From CBDUXT01 sp965371245 (GTDB lineage: Bacteria > Planctomycetota > Phycisphaerae > UBA1845): DNA of 64,000 nucleotides. Shown here one piece after another: positions 62,004-64,000 of this stretch. The stretch spans positions 62,001 through 126,000 of the forward strand of contig CBDUXT010000003.1 in the NCBI GenBank assembly GCA_965371245.1. The letters are read 5' to 3'. The stretch's first letter is position 1. Each line of letters begins with the position of its first letter. Below the pieces are notes generated by a model. The model was not told the DNA's origin and searched no databases. It saw only the letters and a program-made list of their open reading frames with translations. A program made the translations under genes and the position numbers.

Positions 62004-62113
62004 TCCGCAAGCTCCGCCGCGAATCCGTACGACGTCGAACGTAGCCGGGCGGTGCCGGGTCGATGACCCGACCTACGGCTCTCGCAAACCATCAAATCAG
62101 GTGCGACGAAGCG

Positions 62114-64000
62114 CTAGTCCATCTTCACGCCCAGGTTCTTCACCAGGAACGCGATCTGGTCGGCCGCCTCCTCAATCCGCATCGTGGTCGGCTTCCCGGC
62201 CCCGTGTCCGGCTTTGGTTTGAATGCGAATCAGAATCGGTGCGGGACCGGACTGCGCCGCCTGCACGGCCGCGGCGAACTTGAAGCTGTGCGCCGGCACG
62301 ACCCGATCGTCGTGGTCGGCCGTCGTGATCATCGTGGCCGGGAACGAGGTTCCGGGTTTGACGTTGTGCAGCGGTGAGTAGGCATACAGGGCTTTGAACT
62401 CTTCCGGGTTTTCCGAGGAGCCGTAGTCCGCCGTCCAAGCCCAGCCGATCGTGAACTTGTGAAACCGCAGCATGTCCATCACGCCCACCGCGGGCAGGCA
62501 GGCTGCGAACAGCCCGGGTCGCTGCGTCATGCACGCACCCACGAGCAATCCGCCGTTGCTACCGCCCTTGATCGCCAGCTTCGACGCCGAGGTATACTCG
62601 GCCAGCGCCAGACCCCGCGCCGCCATCAGAAAATCATCGAAGACGTTTTGTTTGTTCAGCTTGGTGCCGGCCTCGTGCCACTCCTTGCCATACTCTCCGC
62701 CGCCGCGGATGTTGGCCACGGCGTAAACCCCGCCCATCTCCATCCACACCAGGTTGCTGACGCGGAACGAGGGCGTGATCGCGATGTTGAAGCCGCCGTA
62801 GCCGTATAGAATCGCAGGGTTCTTCCCGTTCCTGGTCAGGCCCTTCTTGTACGAAACGAACATGGGCACGCGGGTTCGGTCTTCGCTGCGGTAGAAGATC
62901 TGCTCGGTGACGTAGTCGTCCGGGTTGAAGTCCACGGTCGGCTGGCGGAGAACGGTGCTCTTGCCGGATGCGACGTCGTATCGATAGATCGTGCTGGGTT
63001 GCGAGAAACTCGTAAAGGAATAGAACGTCTCCTTGTCGGCCCGCTTGCCGCCGAACCCGCCGGCCGAGCCCATCGCTGGGAACGGCACCTCGCGCACGAA
63101 TCTGCCATCGAGCTCGAACACCTTCACCTGCGACCGGGCGTGCTTCAGATAGGAGGCGATGAACCGGTTGCCCACGACACTCGCGGACCGAAGCGTCTCC
63201 TCTGCCTGCGGGATGATCTGCTTCCAGCTGGCCGGCTCCGGCTTCCGCGTGTCGATAGCGATGACCCGCCCGCGCGGCGCGTCGAGGTTCGTCTTGAACC
63301 AGAAGACCGGCCCATCATTGTCGATCAGTGAGTACTCGGCCTCAAACCCATCGATCAGTTGGATGATCTTGCCATCGGCGTCCGTAAGGTCTTTGTAGTA
63401 CACCATGTTCTCGTCGGCCGTGCTTCTCGTGACGGTGATGATCAGGTAGCGCCCGTCGTCCGTCACACTGCCGTCCATGAACCACTCTTTATGATCGGGC
63501 TGTTCAAAGATGAGCGTGTCCTGGGATTGCGGCGTACCGATCCGATGGTAGTAGAGCTTCTGGAAGTAGTTCGCATCCTTCATCTTCGAGGCGTCGTCGG
63601 GCTTCGGATAGCGGCTGTAGAAAAAGCCCTTGCCGTCCTTGGTCCACGACGCGCCGGAGAACTTGACCCACCGGAGATGATCGCCAAGATCCTTGCCGGT
63701 ATCGACGTCGCGCACCTTCCACTCGCGCCAGTCCGAGCCGGAGACCGAGATCCCATAGGCAAACAGCTTGCCGTCGTCGCTGATCGCCTGCCCGCCAAGC
63801 GCCACCGTGCCGTCCGCGGACAGCTTGTTGGGATCGATCAAGACACGCGCCTCGCCGGTTAGCGACCGGGACGTGTACAAGACGCTTTGGTTCTGGAGCC
63901 CGTCGTTCTTTGAGTAGAAGTAGCGGTCGCCCCGCTTGACCGGCATGCCGTACTTTTCGTAGTTCCAAAGCTTCGTCAGGCGCTCTTTGATTCGATTGCG
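62114..64000 (-). CDS. Prolyl oligopeptidase (S9A), 5' end beyond window
   Basis: 628 codons are visible; the start lies past base 64000. The N-terminal RLTKLWNYEKYGMPVKRGDR and SKNDGLQNQSVLYTSRSL are typical of the S9A propeller's first strands. The C-terminal hydrolase domain has Ser in GGSNGG (148 residues from the end), Asp in ADHDDRV (64 from the end) and His in KAGHGAGKPT (30 from the end), the full triad. It cleaves short proline-containing peptides. Whether a signal peptide exists cannot be seen. Confidence 0.92.
   Translation of the reverse strand, partial: RNRIKERLTKLWNYEKYGMPVKRGDRYFYSKNDGLQNQSVLYTSRSLTGEARVLIDPNKLSADGTVALGGQAISDDGKLFAYGISVSGSDWREWKVRDVDTGKDLGDHLRWVKFSGASWTKDGKGFFYSRYPKPDDASKMKDANYFQKLYYHRIGTPQSQDTLIFEQPDHKEWFMDGSVTDDGRYLIITVTRSTADENMVYYKDLTDADGKIIQLIDGFEAEYSLIDNDGPVFWFKTNLDAPRGRVIAIDTRKPEPASWKQIIPQAEETLRSASVVGNRFIASYLKHARSQVKVFELDGRFVREVPFPAMGSAGGFGGKRADKETFYSFTSFSQPSTIYRYDVASGKSTVLRQPTVDFNPDDYVTEQIFYRSEDRTRVPMFVSYKKGLTRNGKNPAILYGYGGFNIAITPSFRVSNLVWMEMGGVYAVANIRGGGEYGKEWHEAGTKLNKQNVFDDFLMAARGLALAEYTSASKLAIKGGSNGGLLVGACMTQRPGLFAACLPAVGVMDMLRFHKFTIGWAWTADYGSSENPEEFKALYAYSPLHNVKPGTSFPATMITTADHDDRVVPAHSFKFAAAVQAAQSGPAPILIRIQTKAGHGAGKPTTMRIEEAADQIAFLVKNLGVKMD

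Overview
The window is GC-rich chromosomal DNA, most likely from a member of the Planctomycetota. This rests on several features seen together: membrane proteins with C-x-x-CGYDLRG...CPECG zinc ribbons, an IPTVS-type C-terminal sorting tail, a large MoxR/DUF58/BatA-E operon, the McsA-McsB pair, a TMTC-like TPR membrane protein, and very many dispersed palindromic repeats between genes. No rRNA, tRNA, CRISPR array, phage gene or transposase gene was recognised.

Layout. 1-5990: mcsB (cut by the window edge) and mcsA on the minus strand, then trpE, a PEGA-like lipoprotein, a HExxH peptidase and trxB. 6069-13381: a GspE/PilB ATPase, a Cys-rich lipoprotein, a NYN-domain protein, an ABM-domain protein, a methyltransferase and nadB. 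13725-21186: three large plus-strand genes for envelope or secreted proteins (a 900-residue exported protein, an IPTVS-tailed repeat protein, a TMTC-like TPR membrane protein). 21283-25537: a compact sigma-70 factor, a MacB/FtsX permease and an ALDH7-type aldehyde dehydrogenase. 26569-36085: a minus-strand operon moxR - DUF58 - lipoprotein - batA - batB - batC - batD - batE. Most of its genes overlap by ATGA, but repeats separate moxR from DUF58 and batB from batC. 36468-38147: a PAS-GAF-receiver protein with a degenerate histidine-kinase H-box. 38623-41931: an overlapping trio (GT9 heptosyltransferase, WaaP/InaA-like kinase, GT4) suggesting lipopolysaccharide-core assembly. 43499-55706: an exopolysaccharide/O-antigen locus with a sugar-nucleotide epimerase, Wzy/WaaL-like polymerase or ligase, Wzx flippase, three GT4 enzymes, a sulfotransferase, AsnB and an XrtA-type polysaccharide deacetylase. 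55994-64000: two S9 serine peptidases flank a tandem amidohydrolase pair (the second has lost its metal ligands) and two overlapping zinc-ribbon microproteins.

The most unusual content is in the gaps. At least six families of short, dispersed, palindromic elements lie almost only between genes. One is a ~180-bp element with two conserved tetraloop hairpins (four near-full copies). Another is a palindrome of about 80 bp for which the window holds both filled sites and a probable empty site. A REP-like palindrome with eight copies has, in one gene, become translated in frame just before a signal peptide. These point to recently active small non-autonomous elements whose mobilising enzyme is not in the window.
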